This document shows positions 1 through 10,599 of a stretch of 64,000 bases of DNA, piece after piece (position 1 is the first letter of the stretch; each line of letters opens with the position of its first letter). This DNA comes from Caenorhabditis remanei (Eukaryota > Nematoda > Chromadorea > Rhabditida > Rhabditidae), in the NCBI RefSeq assembly GCF_010183535.1, contig NC_071333.1:6508587-6572586 (forward strand). Reading direction: 5' to 3'. Under the pieces are notes generated by a model. The model ran no database searches and was not told the DNA's origin. It saw only the letters and a program-made list of their open reading frames with translations. Both the position numbers and the translations under genes were made by a program.

Positions 1-770
1 GAATTGAGGTTATAGAGCCTTCAGTGTCAATTGTGTCAGTGCCGTCTGCGGTATTGCCATCAGCAGTGAAAAGCTTTGTCCCTATCGAGAACACCATGAA
101 ATGTGGAAGAGGGCGGCCAAGGAAAAATTCTGTTGTTCATGCTACTACAGTAAAGCGTCGTTCTAAAAATAATTCACTCCCAACATACTTCGAAAATGGT
201 GTTGACATAAATGAGATCCAATTGGAAGATATGGAAACTGTCACCTCGGCTAAAGTTACGAATGAAGACAATGCGGAGTTGCCAACGAACAACAGGAGAG
301 AATCTCTTTCGAGAAAAGCAAAAACGTTGCCGAAAAGCTACGTTGATCTTGCTGAAATTTACGATGACGATTTTCAATTGTCACCGACTTCCTCTGAAAC
401 CGAAATCTTGGAATTGTTTTGTTGCGAAAAGTCAGTCAGCACTATTATCAAAAACGAAACACCGAGAAAAAGAGGAAGACCAAGAAAGATGTCAATTGTT
501 ACACCCATCACAGAAAAACTTCCGGAGTTTGTTATCTCCACAAATCAAGATCATCATGCGTCAATTGAACCTCCAACAAGCAAACGTTCAAGAAACGATT
601 CACATGTCCTCTCGAATTCTACAAAAGAAATAGTGGTCGTTCTTCAACAGGGACTGTATGCATTTGACCATGATTCAACACAACCTGTGGAACCCTCAGA
701 ATGCACAATGACACAAGTAGATGAAAAACGTGGTGAGATAGTCCTAGAAAATAATATAACAAAAGTTTGA
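1..770 (+). CDS. AT-hook protein, 3' part
   Basis: The frame is already open at base 3, so the start lies outside the window; about 255 C-terminal residues are visible, ending at TGA 768-770. Two AT-hook cores are present: GRGRPRK near 104-124 and RGRPRK near 470-489, each with flanking basic residues. AT-hooks bind the minor groove of AT-rich DNA, so a nuclear chromatin or transcription role is likely. The rest is polar, Ser/Thr-rich and low in hydrophobics, and I recognise no enzymatic domain. A possible 46-nt intron (733-778, GTGAGA...TTTCAG) would replace the last 13 residues by two residues and a stop at about 784-786, so the exact C-terminus is uncertain. The gene is convergent with the esterase gene that ends at 1429. 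The specific orthologue is not recognised. Confidence 0.7.
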   Translation, partial: IEVIEPSVSIVSVPSAVLPSAVKSFVPIENTMKCGRGRPRKNSVVHATTVKRRSKNNSLPTYFENGVDINEIQLEDMETVTSAKVTNEDNAELPTNNRRESLSRKAKTLPKSYVDLAEIYDDDFQLSPTSSETEILELFCCEKSVSTIIKNETPRKRGRPRKMSIVTPITEKLPEFVISTNQDHHASIEPPTSKRSRNDSHVLSNSTKEIVVVLQQGLYAFDHDSTQPVEPSECTMTQVDEKRGEIVLENNITKV

Positions 771-1428
771 TGTTTCAGATTGCTAATCAAGCTTCAATAG
801 AAATAAAAATAGATGTTGGAAAAATCCCAGCGAAATTTACTTATAAAAATATCAAGTATGCTTTTTATCATTTTCATTATTATTTTTCATATTCAGTATT
901 AGCAGTCCTTGCTTGCTTTTTTAATGAATTGGTTGTTCACGACTTTTAATATAAAAAAAAGCTCAAATCACATTTTTGACACTCGAGACTAAACGAGAAC
1001 GAGTTAAACTGCAAGTTTTCTACTGGTGGTTCAGAAAATATATGTCCTGAAATTGTACTTCTTTTACATGTACTGGTTCAAACTTTGAACGTATCGAGTT
1101 GATTTCTGTGGTCGGACCATTCTACGATGCTTTACCTAGTTTTTACTACTTTCAGATTTTGAATATGTAACGAATTTAACAAACCAGAGGCTGCCACACC
1201 TATAGACAAGTCAAATCTCTGTCCATGAGTTATTATTCCTGGTTATCAGCAAAAATTTTTTGATCAACCTGTCAATCGATAGTGCTCTTGCAAACAATAT
1301 ACATACATATGTATGTGCGTTTTATCACGTTCAGTCGCAGCTGCTGTCCATTTTATTAATAGGCAAAAACAGAATTCAGTTTAGTTAATAACGTTTATCG
1401 AATACTCAAAATGAATGAATTGTTAAAA
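771..1428. other. intergenic, convergent 3' ends
   Basis: This stretch separates the AT-hook gene (+) from the first esterase gene (-) and should hold both 3' UTRs. AATAAA-like hexamers occur soon after 770. A perfect 16-bp palindrome (ACATACATATGTATGT, 1301-1316) is present. No open frame here looks coding. Confidence 0.5.
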
Positions 1429-3688
1429 TCAAGCTAGAAGTGGCCGACTTTCTTCACTTCTTGACTTATTTAAAATCATCAAAATTACAATAGAAACAAT
1501 TATAACAATGAAAACAAGAATCCCATAAAACCACCACTGATTGTAGATAGGAAAACTTTCTGGAGTGAAAGGTTCAAAAGAGGAATGCGTTGTAGTAGAA
1601 GTAGATTCATTACTGGTAGTGCTTGAGTGAAATTGAGTACTCAAATTTTCTGGAAGAGGAGTGTTGATATTATTGAGATTAGGAAAAGTAATTATATTCC
1701 AATTCTGAGTAGTCCAATTAATTGGATTCTGAGTAGTGAAATTTGATATAGTAACATTAACCAATTTTCCATTTTCTCGCTTCTGTAAATATTATTTATT
1801 CGAAAGAATAAAATCTCCTATTACCTGTTGTGTTATATTACTGTCTAACTCCATCATATCTGTTAGCCAGAAATTTATCAACTCCTCGTGGAATCCGTCC
1901 TCCATTTTGGGCCAAATTCCGTGCTCTTCATCTACTTCTAGTGCAAGAAAATTCATTCTACCGGGATCCAGTTTTTCCCATACTAGAAACAAAAAAAGAT
2001 TAGTTAGTTACTTTTCAATTGGAACAAACTTGGCAACGGTTCTCCGTATTTTGTAAAGTTCACAAGCATTTTTGAATAGAATGAATCCAAAATATCCATA
2101 TCCTCTGTATGCGTTTTTTCTCGATGGATTCCGATAATGAACTGCATATCAGATACATGCATACTGTATGGCTTTTGTCTTGTTTCGAAAAGATATACTT
2201 CTCCACCAGCATTGATAAGCGCTTTGGAATAGGTTGCAGCAGATACAATAACTGATGATGAATCACTGTTCAACAAGTTTTCAGCTGCAAATAAAACACA
2301 AGGTGAAATAAAATGCAAAAGCATACTTCGATTAGCAAAATTGTCGTGATAAGTCATAATAACTTCTACTGGATTCTCAAAATCTAGGAATCTCCCTTGT
2401 ATTCGGAAATATGTATATCGAAACTTTTCAAACTCGTGTTCAGTTACTCCACATAGCATCTTTCTTCCTTTCTGTAAGAAGTTACTTTGTTATTTTTGCT
2501 ATTTCTTCATGACGTACTGGAGCATTTTTCTTAACCTCCGCCAGTTTTTCTCCAAAATCCATCAGTGGTGGCGCTTGAATAAGGCTTCGAAACAAATGGT
2601 GTTCCTGTTCCTCCATTGATTTTTGAGCTTGTAATATATCAAGAGCATTCTTTCCCCTCAAACAGTTTACTACCTCTTTTTCGTTTTCTGAAAAACACTA
2701 AAAACAAACAACTTCATGAACAAAAGGGAAATTTACGTTCACTAGCTTTGCAACTTCAAATGAGTTTGCTATTTTGAATTCTGGAAATCCGTATAACTCA
2801 TGAGCGCTGAGCACAATAAACTTCTGAAACAGTTTCTGCTCAGGATCGACATAATGTGAGAATCCAAGTGCATTGACAAGCTGTGCTCCTGAAGAATGTC
2901 CCATGAGAGTTACATCATTTTGGTCTCCACCAAAGTTTGAGATTTCTTGATGAACATAATGCAATGCTTCAATAGCATCTGTAACTTCCGCCGTTTCATC
3001 TGTCAATCAAGTATTGAAACGATTACCATGCACTATCAAATTAGTTGGTACAATGTCTCCGTCTCCCAAGTAGAACTGGCCGAAAACTCCCAACCGATAA
3101 GCAGGTATCACAAAAACTATTCCGTTTTCCACGTATCGCTCAAAAATAAATCTGTCTGGAAACATTGTAGCCGAGTCCAAACTGAATGAGCCACCATGAT
3201 AATAGACTATCACGGGACACTTGTTTATCTGAAGAAAAAGAATGAAACACCTGTCTCTCAAAGTATTTTTGTCACCAGGCAATTTTCGCTAGTGAAAATA
3301 TTGATGTATAGACAATCTTCACTGATAAACTTTTGTGGCGTAGACGTTAACGACGAGTTACTCAAGCATGCGGCACTGTAAGGGGTTATTAAGAATGCAT
3401 TTGATATGAATATCACCTATATTTTGAACCATCCAGTACTCCGTCCCATGAGTCCGGTTTCTGTGGAAGTGAAAACCTTAAATCACCCACTGGAGGTTTA
3501 GCAAACGGGACACTCTGTAATCAAATTTGAGATATTGTTTGTTTTAGAACTTTAAATACCTTAAAACTGTACTTGTGGTTGCTTCCTCCCGTATAGTCTG
3601 TAATACCTCGAACCTTTCCATAACTTGTGGTCACAGTTTTCAAACTGTACGAATCTGTGAATAGTAATGAAAGCAGAAATAGGAGCAT
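1429..3688 (-). CDS. carboxylesterase, C-terminally anchored (copy 1)
   Basis: Ten exons close in frame to 620 aa: 3688-3560, 3514-3417, 3375-3276, 3228-3027, 2978-2737, 2697-2518, 2471-2327, 2284-2030, 1982-1825, 1782-1429. A signal peptide ([15 protein letters not shown]) is followed by an alpha/beta-hydrolase of the type-B carboxylesterase family. It shows [22 protein letters not shown], the oxyanion loop YYHGGSF, the nucleophile elbow GHSSG, a likely acid in GVTEHEF and a likely catalytic His in MHVSDM. Near the C-terminus WWFYG starts one membrane helix, then a short basic tail ending EESRPLLA. The active site should face the lumen, where ester or acyl-transfer chemistry on small metabolites is likely; the substrate is unknown. 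The next esterase lies upstream on the same strand with the same exon plan. A 3' splice site at 3718-3720 suggests trans-splicing. Confidence 0.9.
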
Positions 3689-3884
3689 TAGAAAAATGTG
3701 CTCGACTCAATAAAAAACTGATAAACTTATTCTACTCTGTTCTCCTGGCTATCTCTGTTTACATTATAACAATGTTTTCGTACAAATATTTTTCATGATC
3801 AACTGACACAATCAAATGGTTTTGGACGAAATTATTGTGCACAAGTTTATTGACTAGCGTGATAGACAGCAGACATCAATCGGT
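3689..3884 (-). promoter_or_regulatory. operon-like intercistronic spacer
   Basis: Between the stop of the upstream esterase (3885) and the ATG of the downstream one (3688) there are only 196 nt. Reading the minus strand, AATAAA lies at 3851-3846 and a 3' splice site (GTTTATCAG, ending at 3718) lies 128 nt further on, 29 nt before the ATG. This spacing is typical of Caenorhabditis operons whose downstream gene receives an SL2 leader. A separate promoter within the spacer cannot be excluded. Confidence 0.45.
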
Positions 3885-6173
3885 CTACCTAAGCAAAGGA
3901 GTTTCCTCTTCTCGTTTTGATCTAACTAAAGAAATTATTACTAGAACAATAATCATTACAACGAGAGCGACAACCAGATAGAACCACCATTGACTCAAAA
4001 TTGATCCACCGGTTTTTTTGTATTCCTTTTCAGTTTGTACAGTCGTGATTTTCGGAGGAAGTGTATTCTCTCCAAACGCACTAGTGACCGGCAGAATTGG
4101 TGATTGTGGCGTTCCTTCCGTTTGAAGTTGAGAACTGACTTCATGACTCTCTGGTTGCAAACCTTGTGCCTTTCTCTGAAAACTCTTACGTGTTAGACCT
4201 ATACACACATTGATAAGTACTATTTTTGTGACGTTCTTATCAAACTCTGTCATTTCACCGAACCAGAATTCCATTTCTTGGTCATGAAAACCGTCAAGCA
4301 TTACGGGACCAGACTTATTCTTTGTGTCCACTTTGAGTTCCAAATAGTTCATTTTCGTTGGGTCAAGAACTGGCCATTCTGAATTAGAAACTTATTTTTA
4401 AAAAAGAAGCGCATCTCAATTCTCACTCGGTGATGGCACTCCAGTTTTAGTAAAGTTCACCAGCATTTTTGAGTAAAAAGTGTCCAAGATATCCATATCT
4501 TTAAAATGCCAAACTTCTCTATGAATTCCAATAAAGTATTGCATATCAGAAACATGGAAACTGTATGGTTTCTGCCTTGTTTCAAACAAGTAAACGTTCG
4601 CTCCTGCATTTGACATTGCTGCCGCATAGGTAGCAGCAGACACAAAAATTCCAGCAGTGTCTCCGTTTATCCAGTCGTCTACTGTAATTTGTCAGCATTC
4701 TAAAGTTTTAAAACTATGATAACATACTATGATCCATCAGCATGTCGTCAAAATGACGCGAAACGGCCACTGGATTCTCAAAATCTAGGAAGCAACCAGA
4801 AATGTACGGATTTCTATACTTAATTGTGCGGAACTCATGTTCCGTCGTTCCATAGACGAGGTTTCTTGGCTGTAAATTATTTTTAAGTGAGATTTAGGTC
4901 TGCTGGTGCCAGTCTCACAGAAGTTTCTCTTTTCAAATCAGCCAACTTTCCATTTAATTCTAAAAACGGTGCTCCTCTAATTATGCTCCTGAAGTTCAAT
5001 CCATCCACTTCTTCCATTTGTCTTTGCATTCTCAGAATCTCGTGACCATCAATTTTCCTTAGGCAGTTTACTATTTCAGCAATATTTGCGTTAGGTCGAT
5101 CCACCTTCGCGCCAGTGTAGCACTGAAAACTCATCTTCCGGATTTTGTCAGAAATATCAAACTACCCCAAGTTTTTCTGCAAAGACAAACGAGTTCTCCA
5201 CAACCAAATCATAGAATCCAAACATTCCAGGTGCACTTAGCACTATCATTTGCTGGAACATTTTTACTTCCGGATCGATTAACCTAAAGAGTCACATATG
5301 GTCATGTATAGAAAACAATAAGTTTTACTTCGAGAAACCCAATGCGTCCACCAACGTCCCACCAGACGAGTGCCCCATAACTGTGACTTGATTAACGTCT
5401 CCTCCAAAATTTGAAATTTCATTATGAACATAACTGATTGCTTGGACAGCATCTGAAACAAACCAATTTTCATCTGCCTAATCAACTGTAAAATCTCACC
5501 AAACATCAGCAAATTTTCCGTTAGAACGGCACTGGGGCCAAAGTACAGTTGTCCGAAAACTCCTAATCGGAATGCTGGAATGGCAAAGATCACATCTTCC
5601 GTTACGTATCTATCAAGAATGAATTTGTCGGGGAACATGGTTGCCGAATCCAAGTTAAACGCTCCTCCGTGGAAGTACACGATGACGGGACACTTGTTCT
5701 TCTGAATCAACAAAATCACAAAAGTTCAAGGACAACGTCATCACATTACCAAACACTTTTCACTGGTAAAAATGTTAATGTACAGACAGTCCTCGCTGAT
5801 GTATGATTGTGGTGTGCTGGTTTGAGTGGAATTGCTCATACATGCTGCGCTAAACATGTAAAATTACAAGACTTTTTTCAGGTTTATAGTGGTACCTATA
5901 TTTGGAAGCATCGAGAATTCCACTCCAAGATTTTGGATTCTGTGGAGGAGCGAACCTCAAATTGCCAAGAGGGGGCTTTGCAAATGGGACGCTCTACAAC
6001 TTTCTAAATTAATTATTTTGAACAACAAACCACCGACTAACCTTGAAAATGTACTTATGGTTCTTGTCATCGGACCAATCCGTGATTCCTCGCACTCTAC
6101 CATAACTGGTTTGCACTACTTTCAGACCCGGAACTTGTGGCAGTACACAGAAAACTAATAAGAGTACGAACAT
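3885..6173 (-). CDS. carboxylesterase, C-terminally anchored (copy 2)
   Basis: Eleven exons close in frame to 607 aa: 6173-6042, 5993-5896, 5849-5750, 5701-5500, 5452-5329, 5283-5166, 5122-4919, 4869-4728, 4681-4427, 4378-4221, 4175-3885. Several exons have exactly the length of their copy-1 counterparts (98, 100, 202, 255, 158 nt). Copy-1 exon 5 (242 nt) is split here into 124 + 118, so an intron was gained or lost after duplication. It has a signal peptide ([16 protein letters not shown]), [23 protein letters not shown] (nucleophile), GTTEHEF (likely acid) and FHVSDM (likely catalytic His). A Ser/Thr/Pro-rich stalk leads to one membrane helix after QWWFY and a tail ending EEETPLLR. Role and location are as for copy 1. 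A 3' splice site (GATTCAG) lies about 14 nt before the ATG. Confidence 0.9.
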
Positions 6174-6716
6174 TGTCGCCGACAACTGAATCTACAAAAA
6201 ATGGAATGATCGTTTCAATAGGTTTGAAATACTGATAGTGGCCCGTCGACTCCGATGGTTAAGGCACACTAGCAACTGATAATAGCAAAAGTCGGGAGAA
6301 AAAAAAACATGCGATTCGTTCTCGCTTTGTCACGTTTTGAATGTGACGACAAAACACAAAATATCGCATTTTTGTTTTGATAAGAGGGAAGAAGAGGAAA
6401 TACAACTCTTTTATTGCTTTCTTGTTAGGTAACTGAAAAAAGGTCATGATAATTTGAAGTTGTCTGCATCGTACTTCTATAGTTCTGGGTTGAGACAACA
6501 AGCATTTTATTTATTAGTTGATTCATTTCAAAAAAAGGCACTAAAGAATCAGTGCAAATTAACAATACTTTTCTGACAATCGAAAAGTGGAATAGTGCAG
6601 ATGTCATTTGAAAACGTCGTTGGTATCATAAAAATAACTAATAGTAAACAAAGAAGCTCGCAACAATGAGGATCTTGAAATGGTAGCCAGATTTGGGACC
6701 AAAACCCATGAAAGTA

Positions 6717-7546
6717 TTACATATTATTTAAAAGTTTCTCCAACAGCCGATCTTGCACATTGATATTCTGCCCTTCCATCATCAGTCCAACTCTTTTTAC
6801 CTGAAAATGATGCATGAAGTAAGCTTCATCATCAACTTGTACCTTACCTGTCGTTTCTTTGCGAAATACTCGCAAATCATGTACATTGCACACATAGGAA
6901 TGAGTGAGATAGCACCAAGTGGTCCAAGAAGGAACACCTTCCGGTTGTAGTAACTATAAATTTTCTTAGTTTCCAATTCGTCGCAGTGTTTCCCAGAGTA
7001 TGGATCATCACAATTGCATTCAGTGAGATGAGTATCAGGAGTTCCGTTGTAACAGATGATCTCTTCACAGAATTCTCCTTTGTAGCCTTTCAAGCATTCA
7101 GGGCATCTGAAATATCAGTTTCTTTATTTTCAAGAAAAATCTAGCAATGTCTGTTCTCGACATGTCTTGTGTATTTTTAAGTAACAACTTACGATCCATT
7201 CTTATACCGCCGGTAAGACTGACAGTTTTTCTTCTTCTCGCAATGTTTTCCAACAAAGTCCAGTTCACATTCGCAAACACCTTCCACTGGTTTTCCATTA
7301 ACACACCTGCAATTTCTCACATAAATTCACCACTTCCTACATAAAACTTTCTCACACTGGTTGTCTTTTCCGATGAACTTTCCCATGCCGAATCCGATGG
7401 TGGTGATGATGATGTGATAGAGCCTTTGTTTCATCCGAAAGACTATTCTCGTCAGCTACTACTTGTTTCTCATCAATTTCAGAAGAGACTTGTTTCAGAA
7501 GACATATTGAACTTATGACTATCAGTGTTGTCGCCAGAGATCTCAT
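6717..7546 (-). CDS. small EGF-like type I membrane protein
   Basis: Four exons (7546-7356, 7306-7193, 7106-6848, 6800-6717) close in frame to 215 aa. A clear signal peptide (MRSLATTLIVISSICLLKQ) is followed by an acidic stretch and six consecutive His codons, then basic residues. Cys-rich EGF-like units follow, with endings such as CECELDFVGKHC and CNCDDPYSGKHC. A hydrophobic helix at about residues 158-181 and a short basic cytoplasmic tail complete it. This looks like a surface or secreted-then-anchored adhesion or signalling protein; no orthologue is recognised. The 3' splice site TTATTTCAG ends 15 nt before the ATG, consistent with trans-splicing, and supports this start. In another frame of exon 1 there is an EGF-like CEKVLC stretch, but it does not splice cleanly to exon 2. 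Confidence 0.75.
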
Positions 7547-7562
7547 GTTTTTTTAGAACTGA

Positions 7563-9695
7563 AATAAGTGATTGATCATAACAATAACAGACAAAGTGTG
7601 AAAAGTTTTGGAGTGAAAAATGGACAAGAGTGGGTGGAGCAGAGAAACAAAGAAAATTGACTGAAAGAGGGACAGTAGCAATTGAAAACTTCTGAAAGAT
7701 CAACTTGTTAATTAACTACGTCAGAAGATGAAGTGGTGACAGACAAACAAGCAAGTGATCGGACACCGGGCTGAATAACAAAATGAGACGGTCGAGAACT
7801 GAAACAAGAGGTGGAGACTTGTATGATGGGCTACTTGATCTAGATGACTACGTTTCGGGTGGCCGAATGTAGTGTTTGATCTGAATCGATTATCGCATCA
7901 AGTCAGTTCGCCGAAATCATCCCCACTACTTCTACAATAAATCAATGGTTACAAATATAAAATTGACGTCAGAGAGTTGATCTTTAAAGGTTGCAGATGC
8001 CGTTATATTGAATGTGATACGGAAGATATGAGAAGGTGACCTGAATGAAAAAAGTCAAGACAAAAGACAAAACGTCATTTAATTTCTCCACCTCTATTTG
8101 AAAACGAAAAAGGGAAGAAGTTAGTTATTCTCAAACGACAGGTGTAATTGTAATCACTAATTGAATTTTTGATAGGATTCAGGGAGGGACATAAAAGAGG
8201 AATAGGACTTTGATTTCACCGGTGATTTTTGTTCTAATTTAACTACCGTATCAGAAACGAGAAGGTTACCGATTTCAAAAAGTCAGTCTCACTGATCAAA
8301 AAACCGTGATCAGGTGAATTCCGTATAGAATGATATATTTCATAAACATAAATTTCGGGCAGCGAAGACAGTGATGAAAAGTGCGAGAAACACGTTTCTT
8401 GACTGAATGCAAATTGCATCTCCCATTTGAAAAGACGGGTTAGAATAAAATAGGAAAGAAAATAGGTGACTGTGAAAACTACTAAAACTCAAACCAGACG
8501 TCGTTCAGATTCTGAAATTTGGAACATTTTTATAAATAACTACTTTTCCATTATTTGAAAAGTAGAGGGATGTTGAAAAAACGGCTCACAAACTGTAACT
8601 TCAAGTGCTTGGAGTAATCTTGTGTAAGAAGTCTGAAAAATCAGCCATTAACCCTTTGAAAATTATTGAAACTGAAACAGAAGCGAAAGTGAAGAGTAAC
8701 AGAAACATTAATTTAAGACTTTGCGGGAGAAACGAAATCGCATCAAATTAGCCGTCGCACTTGAAAACTTTTTGATGTTTTCGCTTCGAAATTGAAGTGT
8801 TAATGTTTGAAAATAAAATTTGTTACTATCCTTCAAACTGTTAGACACTCTTTTATAAATGAGTTCAAAAAAAAGAAGTTTTTTGATCGCAACAAATTTC
8901 TCCCGTTTTTTACTTATCTGGGGCACTTGTCTGTTACTAGAAAAACGAAACTCACAACATACTGCTCTGTAACAAACCAAAATCTAATAATTTATAATTT
9001 TATTGTACATAGAACTATGCAAATCCTCTTTTATCCGAGTATTCACAGAATCAAAAATTCATTTTATTGCAAACTTACGGTCTACGGTTGAAATGAAGCA
9101 CTAGATACGTTTTCAGTTATATCTCCAATGCAAGAATCTTGCAATCAAAATAATTGAATGTTTCTTACTGAGAAGTCATTTCGTTTCTAAGAAATGTTTT
9201 CTTGTAACTGGCTGAGTGCACTTGGAATAATTTTCTTATCCATAAAACTTGATTGTATGTATTAGATTTTTTTTCTAGAAGTTCAACTAGTCGGCTGTCT
9301 GAAACAAACCTGCATTTGCAAATGCCATCAGTCCAATTTGATGCTTGTGTTGAGTTTTGGAAAGTTGATTGGCAGAAACTTACAGAAGTTTTATAACTTT
9401 TATCCAAACAGTTGTTTACATATCAAGTGAAATAGTTACAGTACTTAACAAACGGATGAAAAAGTTAAACAAATCAGAAAGATTCAACATGAAAAATGAA
9501 ATAAGAATTCTTACTTAAGAAGTGAAATGTAACAAAAATTAATGACGTATAAACAGGATAACCGCATATAAATTTGTTCCAAAAGAAAGGAAACATGAGA
9601 AGATAGAGAAAACCAGAGATTCAAAACGGAAAGAAAGGAAGAACCTGAAACCAGAAGAAAAAAAAAGACGGAACAAAGCAGTTACTTTCGGACCA
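7563..9695. other. intergenic, no gene seen
   Basis: About 2.1 kb between the start of the EGF-like gene and the 3' end of the SPK-domain gene, both on the minus strand. It is AT-rich, has only short frames without coding character, and should contain the promoter of the EGF-like gene. Confidence 0.5.
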
Positions 9696-10583
9696 TTAGC
9701 TGCTGCCACTACTGACTTCGTCAACAATAATACAGTCATCATTATCATCAGTATCGTCGTCTTGAGCATTAAAATTTGAATCTTCGACTTCAAATTTAAC
9801 TTTTTTAGCGTGGTTCGGATTGATGCAATGATTGTCTGACTGTTGAGCAAACTTCCGTTTATTGTTTGCCCTGAAATTGGTGTATGAGTTACATAATAAC
9901 TTGGAATCTAAATTGTATGTACTGTGGAAGACGTCACAAACTAATTTGTTTGTGCAGAAGTAGATTAAAACTCACTTCCTACTGGCCTTCTTCATATCAG
10001 CTTCAATCTCAGCCATAATAGCTACACTCTCTTCTGTGTACTCTGCAATTTCTAGCAAAGTCTTCTCCCGCCACGGAACATTGACGTGCTCACCGGCCCA
10101 AGTGTACCATGGTAAGGAAGTTCCTCGCTTGTGAACTCTTAAAATTCTTCGTCTGTTGTCGAGTTTCAAGTCAGCTTCCAATCGGATCTTTTCTTCAAAT
10201 TCCTTAGAGATGCTGACACTCATAACGAAAGCCATCTGGATTATTCGATGAAATTCGATACCCTCCAAGGTGTGGCCGTTGTTGAGTAATCCGTCGATTC
10301 TGTAAATTTTTTGAATTTTTTACACATTTCAAAAGAGAAACATGTAGTATCATTTATGGAGTAAAATGTGGACAACTTGATTTCAATTATTTTTTTTTAT
10401 TTTCAAAATAACTCACCTTTTGCGCATAGCATGAGAGTTAGTCCCGACCCACGGCCATCTGTACATAAATTCTGCCATACAGAACGGCTGAACCTGTTTG
10501 TGCGACAGGTCAAAAATGAATTTGATAAGCACAAGATCATCTTGAGGCGAGAGGATGACATCTTGAGGAAGTGAATAGGACAT
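9696..10583 (-). CDS. SPK-domain protein with acidic tail
   Basis: Three exons (10583-10417, 10299-9976, 9870-9696) close in frame to 221 aa. Residues about 10-130 resemble the nematode-expanded SPK domain: a helical N-terminal part with WPWVG, then the recognisable FVMSVSISKEFEEKIRLEA and LDNRRRILRVHKRG segment. SPK domains occur in nematode proteins linked to chromatin (SET/PHD) and kinases; their biochemical role is poorly known. The C-terminal 60 residues carry basic clusters (NNKRKF, KKVKFE) that could act in nuclear import. The end is very acidic, with the hydrophobic core CIIVDE inside a DDD/DE run, matching a SUMO-interaction motif. A 3' splice site (ATTTCAG) ends one base before the ATG, so the start is well supported. 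Confidence 0.75.
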
Positions 10584-10599
10584 TCTGAAATCCGATCAT

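Noticed and set aside
6243..6275. GATGGTTAAGGC, resembling the D-arm of a Ser or Leu tRNA
   Set aside because: No B box, anticodon stem or acceptor stem follows; at most a very decayed fragment.
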